Shown here piece after piece: positions 8,246 through 17,831 of a DNA stretch of 36,486 nt (its first letter is position 1; each line of letters begins with the position of its first letter). The notes beneath the pieces are model-generated. The model saw only the letters and a list, made by a program, of their open reading frames with translations. It was not told the origin of the DNA and ran no database searches. A program made the position numbers and the translations under genes. Origin of the DNA: an uncultured Holophagaceae bacterium (lineage in GTDB: Bacteria; Acidobacteriota; Holophagae; Holophagales; Holophagaceae); assembly GCA_903927605.1 (NCBI GenBank), contig CAIYNT010000112.1, forward strand, positions 1-36,486, read 5' to 3'.

Positions 8246-8306
8246 TACGCCACCACCAAGCCTCATGAGCGAGGCCCTGGCAGGGGAGCGGGAAGGACAG
8301 CGGCAT
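8214..8306 (-). CDS. trpL: trp operon leader peptide with three consecutive Trp codons
   Basis: A 31-codon frame runs from ATG 8306 to TAG 8216-8214. It begins MPLSFPLPCQ and contains AWWWRTG, with TGG TGG TGG at 8258-8250. When charged tRNA-Trp is scarce, a ribosome should stall there and favour the antiterminator over the terminator in front of trpE. The ATG is the only start codon in this frame after the upstream in-frame stop at 8342-8340. There is no convincing ribosome site, and the best promoter would put transcription start next to the ATG, so it may be translated from a nearly leaderless transcript. Frame and Trp run are seen directly; function is inferred. Confidence 0.75.
   Translation of the reverse strand: MPLSFPLPCQGLAHEAWWWRTGLDGSLSEA
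8217..8276 (-). promoter_or_regulatory. long-range stem enclosing the leader Trp codons
   Basis: GGCCTCGCTC (minus strand, 8276-8267) and GAGCGAGGCC (8226-8217) are perfectly complementary over 10 bp, 11 with the flanking pair. The loop of about 40 bases contains the three Trp codons and the proximal antiterminator arm. It may be the pause/anti-antiterminator structure (1:2 stem) of the attenuator. Confidence 0.5.
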
Positions 8307-8313
8307 GAAAGCG

Positions 8314-8343
8314 ATGAAACCCCATCCGCCGGCATCCTGTCAA
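8314..8343 (-). promoter_or_regulatory. candidate trp promoter
   Basis: A consensus -35 box TTGACA (minus strand, 8343-8338) is followed after 18 bases by TTTCAT (8319-8314, 4 of 6 matches to TATAAT). Transcription would begin near 8307, at or next to the leader-peptide ATG. The region also separates trp from the divergent membrane-protein gene at 8376. Confidence 0.4.
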
Positions 8344-8375
8344 GTGTGGTTTGATGGTGGATTGCATAGAGTGAT

Positions 8376-9296
8376 ATGGATCGCCCCACCACCATCCACA
8401 CTGAAGAAGCCCTGGCGCCCAGGGCGCCCTGGACCTTCATGGGTCCGGCGGCACCCGGCGGGTTCACCCGCTGGGGTTGGGGGCTCGTGGTTGGGTGGAT
8501 ACTCGTGCTCCTGGGGCCGGTCCTCGGCTGGGCGGGCTACATCCGGAGGGCCGCTGGCTGGAGCGCCCTCGCCAACCACTGGGGCGAAAGCCTCAGCGCC
8601 CGGGACATCTGGGAGCTGTGGGAAAACGGGGGCCTCCGGCATCGCCTGACGAATTCCCCCACGGTGCACCTCTTCGGCCTCGGCCTGATCATCGTCCTTT
8701 GGTGCGGGTGGCGCATGCAGGCCGAGCGCGTCGGGCTTAAGGCCCGTCTGGGGCCATGGCTGCTTGGTGCCCTCGACACTGTCCTGATCGGCTTCCTGCC
8801 CCTGGGGGTCGTCGCCTGGCTGGCGGACTCGGTACTGGCCCGGCTTGGCGGTTCTGGCCTTGATTTCCTGGGATGGGCGGCCTTCCTCGGCCGCCCCCTG
8901 GTGTGGATGGCCCTGATCTCGGCCTTGAACCTCCAGTGGTGGCTCTGCCGGCTGGGGCGGGCTGCGGGGCTAGCCCGTGGCTACCGTGCCCATCTCGGCG
9001 ATTGTTTCGCGGGCCTCTGGTCCCATCCCATTCAGTGGGGGCTCGTCTCGTTCGGAGGAGCCGCACTCCGGTCCTTGCTGCCCTTTCTGGTGCTGCTCCT
9101 GGCCTGGCGGATGGGCGGCGGCACCACCTTCCGGGTCTGGTTGTTCCTGCTGCTCCAACTCTTCGCCACCGCGCTTAACGGCTGGCTGCTGGGCTGGCTG
9201 CTCCGAGCGACAGCCCTCTACTGGCGCCATGACACCCTTGTGCGGGAGGCGCGCGTTGCTTTGGAGGAATCCGTCCGTGCTGCCGAAGCCAGTTAG
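8376..9296 (+). CDS. uncharacterised six-TM membrane protein
   Basis: This 306-residue protein has a hydrophilic N-terminus (about 30 residues) and about six hydrophobic segments near residues 33-55, 95-112, 128-155, 165-185, 220-245 and 250-275. The C-terminal tail (REARVALEESVRAAEAS) is charged. It is very rich in Trp, Leu and Gly. I recognise no family. It diverges from the trp leader, and its last 20 bases overlap the start of the next gene, so it is probably co-transcribed with the split nucleotidase genes. ATG 8376 has only a weak ribosome site; the next in-frame ATG (8439) is less likely. Confidence 0.7.
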   Translation: MDRPTTIHTEEALAPRAPWTFMGPAAPGGFTRWGWGLVVGWILVLLGPVLGWAGYIRRAAGWSALANHWGESLSARDIWELWENGGLRHRLTNSPTVHLFGLGLIIVLWCGWRMQAERVGLKARLGPWLLGALDTVLIGFLPLGVVAWLADSVLARLGGSGLDFLGWAAFLGRPLVWMALISALNLQWWLCRLGRAAGLARGYRAHLGDCFAGLWSHPIQWGLVSFGGAALRSLLPFLVLLLAWRMGGGTTFRVWLFLLLQLFATALNGWLLGWLLRATALYWRHDTLVREARVALEESVRAAEAS

Positions 9297-10074
9297 CGTC
9301 CTCTTATCCGTCCTGCTGACGCTCTCCCTGGCCGCGCAGTCGCCGGGCCCCAAGGCCGAGGTCATTCCTATCACGGCTTCGATCCCCGAAGACGCGGAAA
9401 TCCAGAAAGTCATCGCCCCCCTCGCCGCCGAGATCAAGGCCAGCTTCGATCTGCCCCTGGTGCAGGCACCCCAGGGCGTATTCCGCGGTCGCCGGGGGGA
9501 GGAGAACCTCCTGGGCTACTGGGTATCCGATGTCATGCAGAGGGCGGCGGAAGGCGTGATCGGAAGCCCCGTGCGCTTCGCCATCACCAATGCCGGCGGT
9601 CTGCGATCGAATCTGCGTCCGGGGCAGCTCAAGGTGGCCGACATCTTCGAGCTGATGCCCTTCGAGAATGAACTCCTGGTTGTCGAGCTCACCGGAGCCG
9701 AGGTCGTCCAGGTGGTGAAGGAAAGCATCGTCCGGCGGGGCGGTGAACCCTGTTCCGGGCTGAAGGCGGTGGTCGGGGGCACGCCGGAAGCGCCAACCTG
9801 CACCATCACCTGGGCGGACGGCAGCCCCATCGATCCCGACGCTGTGATCAAAGTGGCCACCTCGGACTACCTCTACGGCGGGGGCGATTCCATCCCCACG
9901 TTGAGGCAGGGGCGGAAGCCCTTCACCACGGGCCTGACCCTCCGCCAGATCCTGCTGGATGAGTGCGGCCGCCTGGCGAAGGAGAAGAAGGATCTGCTGC
10001 CTCCGATCCCAGGCCGGTACACCATCCCGGTGTCGATCCAGGAGGCCATCCGCGATAAGAAGTTCAAGTTCTAG
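9277..10074 (+). CDS. 5'-nucleotidase C-terminal domain protein (stand-alone, exported)
   Basis: The 265-residue protein has a signal peptide (VSVLLSVLLTLSLAAQ) and the C-terminal substrate-binding domain of UshA-type 5'-nucleotidases: EENLLGYWVSDVMQ, the FAITNAGGLRSNL motif, FELMPFENELLVVELTGAEV and SDYLYGGGDS. It lacks the metallophosphatase domain, which is encoded by the next gene. The start is GTG at 9277 with GGAGG nine bases upstream; the frame is open further back inside the preceding gene, but the signal peptide fixes this start. The TAG stop overlaps the next gene's ribosome site, indicating tight coupling. Likely periplasmic, working with the partner domain on nucleotides or related phosphoesters. 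Confidence 0.85.
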   Translation: MLPKPVSVLLSVLLTLSLAAQSPGPKAEVIPITASIPEDAEIQKVIAPLAAEIKASFDLPLVQAPQGVFRGRRGEENLLGYWVSDVMQRAAEGVIGSPVRFAITNAGGLRSNLRPGQLKVADIFELMPFENELLVVELTGAEVVQVVKESIVRRGGEPCSGLKAVVGGTPEAPTCTITWADGSPIDPDAVIKVATSDYLYGGGDSIPTLRQGRKPFTTGLTLRQILLDECGRLAKEKKDLLPPIPGRYTIPVSIQEAIRDKKFKF

Positions 10075-10083
10075 GAGGCTGGG

Positions 10084-11025
10084 ATGGAACGCCGCGAGTT
10101 CATGGCCGCCTTGGGCGCCGCCGCCCTGGCCCCACACCTGCCCCTGGGGGCCGCCGACAGGCCCGCCTCCAGCCGCATCACCCTGCTCCACACCAACGAC
10201 ACCCATTCCCACATCGAGCCCTTTGGACCGGGCAACGGCTCCATCAGTGGTCTGGGCGGCGTGGCCCGCCGGGCCACCCTGGTGCGGCAGCTGCGACAGC
10301 AGCTTGGGTCCGTCCTGCTGCTGGACGCCGGGGACACCTTCCAGGGCACCCCCTACTTCAATCGCTACAAGGGCCGTCTCGACTATCAGCTCATGCGCAT
10401 GCTGGGCTACGACGCGGGAACGCTGGGTAACCACGACTTCGATAACGGTGTAGGCCTGCTGGTGGAGGCCATGGAAGCCATGGAACAGCTCAAGCATCCC
10501 AATCCGCCCTTCGCCTTCGTGAACTGCAACTTCGACTTCAAGGGCACGCCGGCGTTGGGTAGGCGGGTCCAGCCCTACCTGATCCGGGAATTCCCGGGAA
10601 TTCGGGTGGGCATCACGGGCGTGGGCGTGGCCTTCGCGGGCCTAGTGGCCCCGAAGAACCACGAGGGGATCAGCTGGAGGGACCCCTATGAAAGCCTGCA
10701 GCCCGTCGTGAAACACCTCCGGGAGGGGGACAAGGTCGACCTGGTGGTGGTGCTCTCCCACCTGGGCTACGACGCGAAGGGGACCGCACCGGACGATCTG
10801 CAGATGCCAGGCCAGGTGGCGGGCATCGACGCCATCATCGGTGGCCACAGCCACACCTTCCTGGAGACTCCCACCCGGGTAACCCAGGCGAAGGGCGAGA
10901 CCCTGGTCTTCCAGGTGGGTTTCGGCGGAGTGAACCTGGGAAGAATGGACTTCGCCGTGGCACACGGCGCCATCCGGTCCGCCTCGGGATCTTCCATGCC
11001 AGTGTCGGGATTTCAAGGCGCGTGA
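10084..11025 (+). CDS. 5'-nucleotidase/UshA-type metallophosphatase domain protein
   Basis: This 313-residue protein is the calcineurin-like metallophosphoesterase half of a 5'-nucleotidase. It has an N-terminal export signal starting MERREFMAALGAAAL, with a twin-Arg-like RREFM. The metal ligands are visible: LHTNDTHSH (Asp, His), DAGDTFQG, TLGNHDFDNG (Asn-His), VVVLSHLGY and IGGHSHTF. It stops where the C-terminal nucleotidase domain would begin; that domain is the preceding gene. AGGAGG six bases upstream supports ATG 10084. The two proteins probably form one periplasmic enzyme. Confidence 0.88.
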   Translation: MERREFMAALGAAALAPHLPLGAADRPASSRITLLHTNDTHSHIEPFGPGNGSISGLGGVARRATLVRQLRQQLGSVLLLDAGDTFQGTPYFNRYKGRLDYQLMRMLGYDAGTLGNHDFDNGVGLLVEAMEAMEQLKHPNPPFAFVNCNFDFKGTPALGRRVQPYLIREFPGIRVGITGVGVAFAGLVAPKNHEGISWRDPYESLQPVVKHLREGDKVDLVVVLSHLGYDAKGTAPDDLQMPGQVAGIDAIIGGHSHTFLETPTRVTQAKGETLVFQVGFGGVNLGRMDFAVAHGAIRSASGSSMPVSGFQGA

Positions 11026-11053
11026 CCTAAGTCCCAACCTCCCCTTCCCTGGC

Positions 11054-13398
<2,345 letters not shown>

Positions 13399-13423
13399 GC
13401 TTCATAAAATCTTTCTATTAGCC

Positions 13424-13452
13424 AAAACGGCCCGCTCCCGCGGGCCGTTTTT
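13424..13452 (+). terminator. intrinsic terminator of icd
   Basis: AAAACGGCCCGC (13424-13435) and GCGGGCCGTTTT (13440-13451) form a perfect 12-bp stem with a TCCC loop, ending in five Ts. It lies 26 bases after the icd stop. Confidence 0.93.
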
Positions 13453-13558
13453 CGTAGGGCAGCTCCTGATGGCCTTGTCGCTCAACCAGGAAGCAAATTG
13501 CCATCGGCCACGACTGCCCAAGGCAGAATGCGACCGTGGAGAATTGGACTGGGAAAAT

Positions 13559-13588
13559 TTGGCACAACAATCGCATTCAACTTATACG
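13559..13588 (+). promoter_or_regulatory. candidate sigma-54 (or sigma-70) promoter of the DUF4402 cluster
   Basis: TTGGCACAACAATCGCA (13559-13575) has GG at 13561-13562 and GC at 13573-13574, exactly the 12-base spacing of a sigma-54 -24/-12 promoter. The -24 half is consensus; the -12 half has TCGC instead of TTGC. The same bases could also act as a sigma-70 promoter: TTGGCA, 18 bases, then TATACG (13583-13588). Either would start transcription about 55-65 bases before the first DUF4402 gene. Confidence 0.45.
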
Positions 13589-13648
13589 CAGACGGCCATT
13601 TGGCACGTCACACGTCTCCCAATCCCCCCCGATTTCAAGGAGCAAGAC

Positions 13649-14197
13649 ATGCACACAACCTCCCGCATCTTCGCTGGGGTCCTCCTCCTAGCCGCCCCTG
13701 CCGCCTTCGCACAGTCCAGCGCCACCCAGAACGTGACTGCCACTGCCCGCATCTACGCGCCCATCACCCTGACACCCATCAACACAGGCTTGAGCTTCGG
13801 CGACATCATTCCCGGTCCGGCCATTGGCACCGTGGTGCTGGACCCCGTGGCCGGCGCCCGCACCCGCACGGGTGGCGTCCCCACCCTGCCAGTCACCAGT
13901 TCCATGGCCGTCCAGGCAGCCAGGTTCAACGTCGGCGGGACTGCCAATGCGGCCTACGCAGTCACCCTGCCCACCGCAGCCGTGACCCTGACGGGCCCCA
14001 GCGCCGCCACCATGACCGCCACGACCTTCACGGCCTCGGTTGGTGGTGCAGCAACGGTGCCCGCCACCCCTTCCCCGACCGGAAATATCGGTGCGACCGT
14101 CCAGACCTTGGCGGTGGGTGCAACCCTGAACGTGGGCATCAATCAGGTAGCTGGCGACTATACCGGCACGTTTGCCCTCACGGTCACCTACAACTGA
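13649..14197 (+). CDS. DUF4402-type secreted protein, probable pilus/fimbrial subunit
   Basis: This 182-residue protein has a signal peptide (MHTTSRIFAGVLLLAAPAAFA, cleavage before QSS). A single beta-rich DUF4402-like domain follows: it opens ATARIYAPITLTPINTGLSFGDI, has the central TGGVPTLP turn, and closes with LNVGINQVAGDYTGTFALTVTYN. Thr, Ala, Val and Gly dominate and there is no Cys after the signal peptide. The start ATG 13649 has AAGGAG six bases upstream; the frame is open further back but the signal peptide fixes it. Position before chaperone and usher-like genes suggests an exported structural subunit. The DUF4402 assignment is from the motif pattern; the pilin role is inference. 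Confidence 0.8.
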   Translation: MHTTSRIFAGVLLLAAPAAFAQSSATQNVTATARIYAPITLTPINTGLSFGDIIPGPAIGTVVLDPVAGARTRTGGVPTLPVTSSMAVQAARFNVGGTANAAYAVTLPTAAVTLTGPSAATMTATTFTASVGGAATVPATPSPTGNIGATVQTLAVGATLNVGINQVAGDYTGTFALTVTYN

Positions 14198-14217
14198 GCT
14201 TTCCAGCGGCCCTTCTC

Positions 14218-14251
14218 CCACCCAGGGCGCCCCGCGTGTCCTGGGTGGTTT
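14218..14251 (+). terminator. intercistronic hairpin after the first DUF4402 gene
   Basis: CCACCCAGG (14218-14226) and CCTGGGTGG (14240-14248) form a perfect 9-bp stem with a 13-base loop, followed by TTTGGTGTT. It lies 20 bases after the subunit stop and 36 bases before the chaperone start. It may be a partial terminator or an RNA-stabilising hairpin giving more subunit than assembly proteins. Confidence 0.6.
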
Positions 14252-14284
14252 GGTGTTGACCGGTCGTTCTCCTACTGAGGCCCC

Positions 14285-15124
14285 ATGCGAGCTCTGCTGA
14301 CCTGGTTCCTGTCACTCGTCCTGGGGGGAGCGGCTCTGGCCCAGACCTTACCACCGCCCCGGTCGGTAGGGGGTCTCGGGGACCTGCTGGTGGCCCCGGG
14401 TCGACTGGTGTTCGAAGGCCGGAAACGCAGCGGTGAGCTCAACCTGTCGAACATCGGCACCACCAAAAGCACGTACCGGATCTCCCTCGTCCGCATGGAA
14501 ATGGATGAGCACGGGAATTTCAAGGAACTGCCCGTGGACCCAGACCTGGCCGGCCTCCAGGCCATGTTCCGGTTCTCGCCCCGGGAAGTGGTTCTGGAGC
14601 CCCAGGAATCCCAGGCGGTACGCATCCAGATCCGCAAGCCCGCCGAGTTGCCCGCGGGCGAGTACCGCCTCCACATGGTGTTCCGGGCGGTGCCCGCCAC
14701 GCCAGAACCTTCCACCGTCCCCCCCCCGACACCGCAGGGGGTTTCCGTCACCCTGATCCCGATCTACGGCATGGCCATCCCGGTCATCATCCGGCACGGG
14801 GAGACGTCTTCCAAGGTCACCATCGCCGATCCCAGGTTTGGCGACCAGCGGCGCAGCCTCCTCTTCCGCCTAGACCGGGCCGGCAACCAGTCGGTCTACG
14901 GCGACCTCGAGGCCACCCTGCTTCCCGCCTCGGGTCCACCCAAAGTGCTGGCGAAGGCCGTGGGCCTCGCGGTCTACACGCCGAATCCTGCCCGTCATGT
15001 GACGCTGCCCCTTCCCGCGGACGTGCCCTTGCCACCGGGTAGCCGCATCCGGATCACCTACTCCCAGCCGCTCCAGGATGGGGGGGCCAAGCTCGCTGAG
15101 ACCTTCCTTCCCTTAGCCGAATGA
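14285..15124 (+). CDS. PapD-like periplasmic pilus chaperone
   Basis: This 279-residue protein has a signal peptide (MRALLTWFLSLVLGGAALAQ) and two immunoglobulin-like domains of a fimbrial chaperone. Supporting segments are LVAPGRLVFEGRKRSGELNLSN (first strands), FRFSPREVVLEPQESQAVRI (the family's SPR...L.p...Q.vRi pattern) and ELPAGEYRLHMVFRAVP. The second domain starts near residue 155 (VSVTLIPIYGMAIPVIIR). Such chaperones hold pilus subunits in the periplasm by donating a beta strand and pass them to an outer-membrane usher. Its stop overlaps the usher-like gene start (ATGA), so the two are coupled. Confidence 0.82.
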   Translation: MRALLTWFLSLVLGGAALAQTLPPPRSVGGLGDLLVAPGRLVFEGRKRSGELNLSNIGTTKSTYRISLVRMEMDEHGNFKELPVDPDLAGLQAMFRFSPREVVLEPQESQAVRIQIRKPAELPAGEYRLHMVFRAVPATPEPSTVPPPTPQGVSVTLIPIYGMAIPVIIRHGETSSKVTIADPRFGDQRRSLLFRLDRAGNQSVYGDLEATLLPASGPPKVLAKAVGLAVYTPNPARHVTLPLPADVPLPPGSRIRITYSQPLQDGGAKLAETFLPLAE

Positions 15125-15981
15125 GACTCCCTGCCTCCAGGCTGCTCCGCAATGCGCTCGCCGCTTTCGCGGGAGTGGCGATGCTGACAGCTGGAGGCGT
15201 TTCTACCGGACCCGCCCTCTCCCTGTCCGAGCTGCATGTGCGCCGCGCGGAAGAAGAGATCTTCCTCTTCGCCCTGGTGCTGGACCACGCCGCCCTGAAC
15301 TCCACCTTCCCCGGCTACCCGGCGCGGGACGGCATGCTCATCCCCCTGGGCGAGCTCTGCCGCCAGCTGGACTTGGCCATCCAGACCAACCCCCGCTTTG
15401 GCACGGCCGAGGGCTTCTTCATTGAGGAAGCGCGCCGCTTCAGCCTGCAAGTGGCCTCCGGGACCGTGCTGGTGGAAGGCCGCGTCCAGACCTTCGACCG
15501 CTCCCGCATCGAACTGCACGACGACGACATCTACGTGGACACTCGCCTCATCGCCGCCTGGCTGCCCCTGGATCTGACCGTGGACCGACGCACTGCGACG
15601 ATCACGGTGGCGCCGCGCGTCATGCTGCCCATCCAGGAGCGCTGGCGCCGGGAGCAGAATTCCTCACGAATTCATACAATACCGGAAGGCCCCAAGGCTT
15701 TTCCCCGGGCGGCCGATCCCTACCGCATGCTCGAAGTGCCCATGGTGGATGAAACGCTCCGCCTCACCACCGTGACCACACCCGGCGTGTCACCGAAGAC
15801 CCACTTGCAAAGCACCACCTTCGCGGCGGGAGACTTCCTGGGCTTCTCCACGAACCTCTTCGCGTCCTTGAACGCCCCGGGCGGCCCTTCGGACTTCCGC
15901 GTGGCCATGGGGAGGCGGGATCCCAATGCCGGCCTCCTGGGGCCCCTCAAGGCACGGAGTTCGCCTTCGGCGAAGTGCTAG
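15121..15981 (+). CDS. usher-like outer membrane protein, N-terminal fragment (frameshifted)
   Basis: The fragment is 286 residues, of which about 277 belong to the original protein. It has a hydrophobic N-terminal signal and then a soluble domain (about residues 30-165) with periodic LPLGELCRQLDLAI and DDDIYVDTRLIAAWLPLDLTVD segments, like the SH3/copper-amine-oxidase-N-like entry domains seen in front of some barrel proteins. The first barrel strands follow (FRVAMGRRDPNAGLLGPLK). After GPLK the frame runs into nonsense (ARSSPSAKC) and stops at 15981, while the adjacent frame continues the protein. One extra G near 15951 would restore a single product of about 904 residues (GPLKGTEFAFGEV). 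Confidence 0.75.
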   Translation: MRLPASRLLRNALAAFAGVAMLTAGGVSTGPALSLSELHVRRAEEEIFLFALVLDHAALNSTFPGYPARDGMLIPLGELCRQLDLAIQTNPRFGTAEGFFIEEARRFSLQVASGTVLVEGRVQTFDRSRIELHDDDIYVDTRLIAAWLPLDLTVDRRTATITVAPRVMLPIQERWRREQNSSRIHTIPEGPKAFPRAADPYRMLEVPMVDETLRLTTVTTPGVSPKTHLQSTTFAAGDFLGFSTNLFASLNAPGGPSDFRVAMGRRDPNAGLLGPLKARSSPSAKC

Positions 15982-17831
15982 ATCCGGGCCTGGACCTGCT
16001 CACCAGCCCCATGACCGGCTCCGGCGCCCTCCTCACCAACATCCCCCTGCAGCTCGCGAACACCTTTGACCGCCACTCCTTCCAGGGCGATCTCCCCCCG
16101 GGCTGGCAGGTGGAGCTCTACCGGAATCAGGCCCTGGTCGGTTTCCAGGCTTCGCGCACTGACGGCCGCTATGAGTTTCTCAGCATCCCGCTCTACTACG
16201 GCTGGAATGACTTCCGCCTGGTGTTCTACGGGCCCCAGGGTCAACGCCGGGAGGAGGTGTCCCGCTTCGACGTGAGCGCCAGCCAGACTCCCGCGGGTGA
16301 GTTCCAGTACCGGGTGGTGGGCGTCGAGCCTCACGCGGGCATTGGTGGACGCCGCGAGCAGGTGGAAGGGCGCTACGGCCTGTCGAAGCAGCTAACCCTG
16401 GGCTTCGCGGTCTCCGGTCTGGATCAGGACGGCCGGCACCACACCTACACCGAGGCGAACCTCCAGGTCTTTTGGAAGCCCCTGTCCGCTTCTCTCACCG
16501 CCGCTATGGACCAGCTGGGCGGCAGCATCACCGAACTAGCCCTGCGCAGCCGGGTGGGCTCTTCCAGCATCACGGTGAAGCACGCCGAGCTGCAGGATGG
16601 CTTCGTCAGCGAGCTGTACCTGCCCACCCTCGGCGCCGTGAAGAGCCGGAGCACGCTGGAGACGTCCACCCTCCTGCCGAGCATGGAGCGGGCCCTGGTG
16701 ACCCTCGACCTGGGCGGCACCCGGGACCAGTTCGCCTCGGACGCCAGCCTCACCACCCTTTACAACCGAATCTCCACCTCCCTCCGCGGCTACTTCTTCT
16801 CCAACCAGATCACCCGGACCGAAGGCCAGTCCGTATCCGGCCTCGTCCCTGCCACGACCCTGGGGAGCTTCCTGGCCAGCAAGCTCTTCTCCACCTTCTC
16901 CCTGCGGGGCGAGGCGACCTACGAGCTGGCCGGTCCCCGGCGCCTGGACACCCTGGCCGCCTGGGCGGAGACCTACGTCTACATCCCCTTCAACCTCCGG
17001 GTCGGAATCACCCGCAACCTCGCGGCCCAGGACACCCTGATCCAGCTCGGCGTCTACAAGTACGAGGGGACCTACGCCCTGGGTGTGGACGTGGGCTACT
17101 CGTCCCGCACCCGCTTCACCGTGGACCTAACCCTGCGCCTGGGCATCGCCCGGGAGCCCAGGACCGGGCACATCGTGACCAGAGCCCAGGGCCTGGCCTC
17201 CCAGGGTGCCATCTCCGCCCAGGCCTTCCTCGACACCAACGGCAACGGCCGGAAGGAGGCCCCGGAGAAGCCCGTGGAGGGCGTGGGCTTCCTGTCCAAC
17301 GGCGCCGGCCAGCCCGGTTCCACGGACGCGAAGGGCGTGCAGTTCCTCACCAACCTCGCCATCGAGTCCGACGCCAATGTCTCTGTCAACACGTCGAGCC
17401 TGGAGGATCCCCTCATGCGGCCAGGCGCAGGGGGGTTTCGCATCACCCCCCGCCCAGGCCACGTGGCCCTGGTGGATGTGCCGGTGGTCATTCTCGGCGA
17501 GATCACGGGCACGGCCCGCCTGAAGAAGGAGGGCGCGTCGAGCGAGCTCTCGGGCCTGCTGCTGGAGCTGGTGGACAGCAAGGACAAGGTGGTGAAGCGG
17601 GTCCGGACCTCGTACGATGGGTTCTACACGCTGTCTGAAATCCCACCCGGAACCTACCAGCTGCGGGTGCCCGAAGCCGAGTGCAGCCGGCTCGGTCTCG
17701 TCACCAGCCTGAAGCCCAGGACCCTGGTGATGACCCCTGAAGGTACCGTAGTGGATGGCCACGATCTGATCCTCATCCCCGCTCCCGAGATCGCCCCCAG
17801 GCCGGAAGTCCGAAAGGAAGAACGACCATGA
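15975..17831 (+). CDS. usher-like outer membrane protein, C-terminal fragment (frameshifted)
   Basis: This is the rest of the usher-like protein; its own frame continues back to GGC at 15951, and a GTG at 15975 is the first formal start. Residues near 30-110 (QGDLPPGWQVELYRNQALVG, YGWNDFRLVFYGPQGQRREE) resemble the usher plug region. A long run of amphipathic strands typical of a barrel follows (about 110-410). The C-terminal part has Ig-like or carboxypeptidase-regulatory-like domains: AFLDTNGNGRKEAPEKPVEGV (SdrD B-type calcium-loop look) and DGFYTLSEIPPGTYQLRVPE. Probable role: outer-membrane secretion pore for DUF4402 subunits. Its stop overlaps the next gene's ATG (ATGA). It is not clear that this fragment is translated alone. 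Confidence 0.75.
   Translation: MLDPGLDLLTSPMTGSGALLTNIPLQLANTFDRHSFQGDLPPGWQVELYRNQALVGFQASRTDGRYEFLSIPLYYGWNDFRLVFYGPQGQRREEVSRFDVSASQTPAGEFQYRVVGVEPHAGIGGRREQVEGRYGLSKQLTLGFAVSGLDQDGRHHTYTEANLQVFWKPLSASLTAAMDQLGGSITELALRSRVGSSSITVKHAELQDGFVSELYLPTLGAVKSRSTLETSTLLPSMERALVTLDLGGTRDQFASDASLTTLYNRISTSLRGYFFSNQITRTEGQSVSGLVPATTLGSFLASKLFSTFSLRGEATYELAGPRRLDTLAAWAETYVYIPFNLRVGITRNLAAQDTLIQLGVYKYEGTYALGVDVGYSSRTRFTVDLTLRLGIAREPRTGHIVTRAQGLASQGAISAQAFLDTNGNGRKEAPEKPVEGVGFLSNGAGQPGSTDAKGVQFLTNLAIESDANVSVNTSSLEDPLMRPGAGGFRITPRPGHVALVDVPVVILGEITGTARLKKEGASSELSGLLLELVDSKDKVVKRVRTSYDGFYTLSEIPPGTYQLRVPEAECSRLGLVTSLKPRTLVMTPEGTVVDGHDLILIPAPEIAPRPEVRKEERP

Noticed and set aside
8225..8265. Alternative leader frame from ATG 8265 (MRLGGGVRAWTAP) overlapping the trp leader
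   Set aside because: It has only one Trp codon and a poor ribosome site, while the overlapping frame has three consecutive Trp codons placed correctly for the antiterminator.
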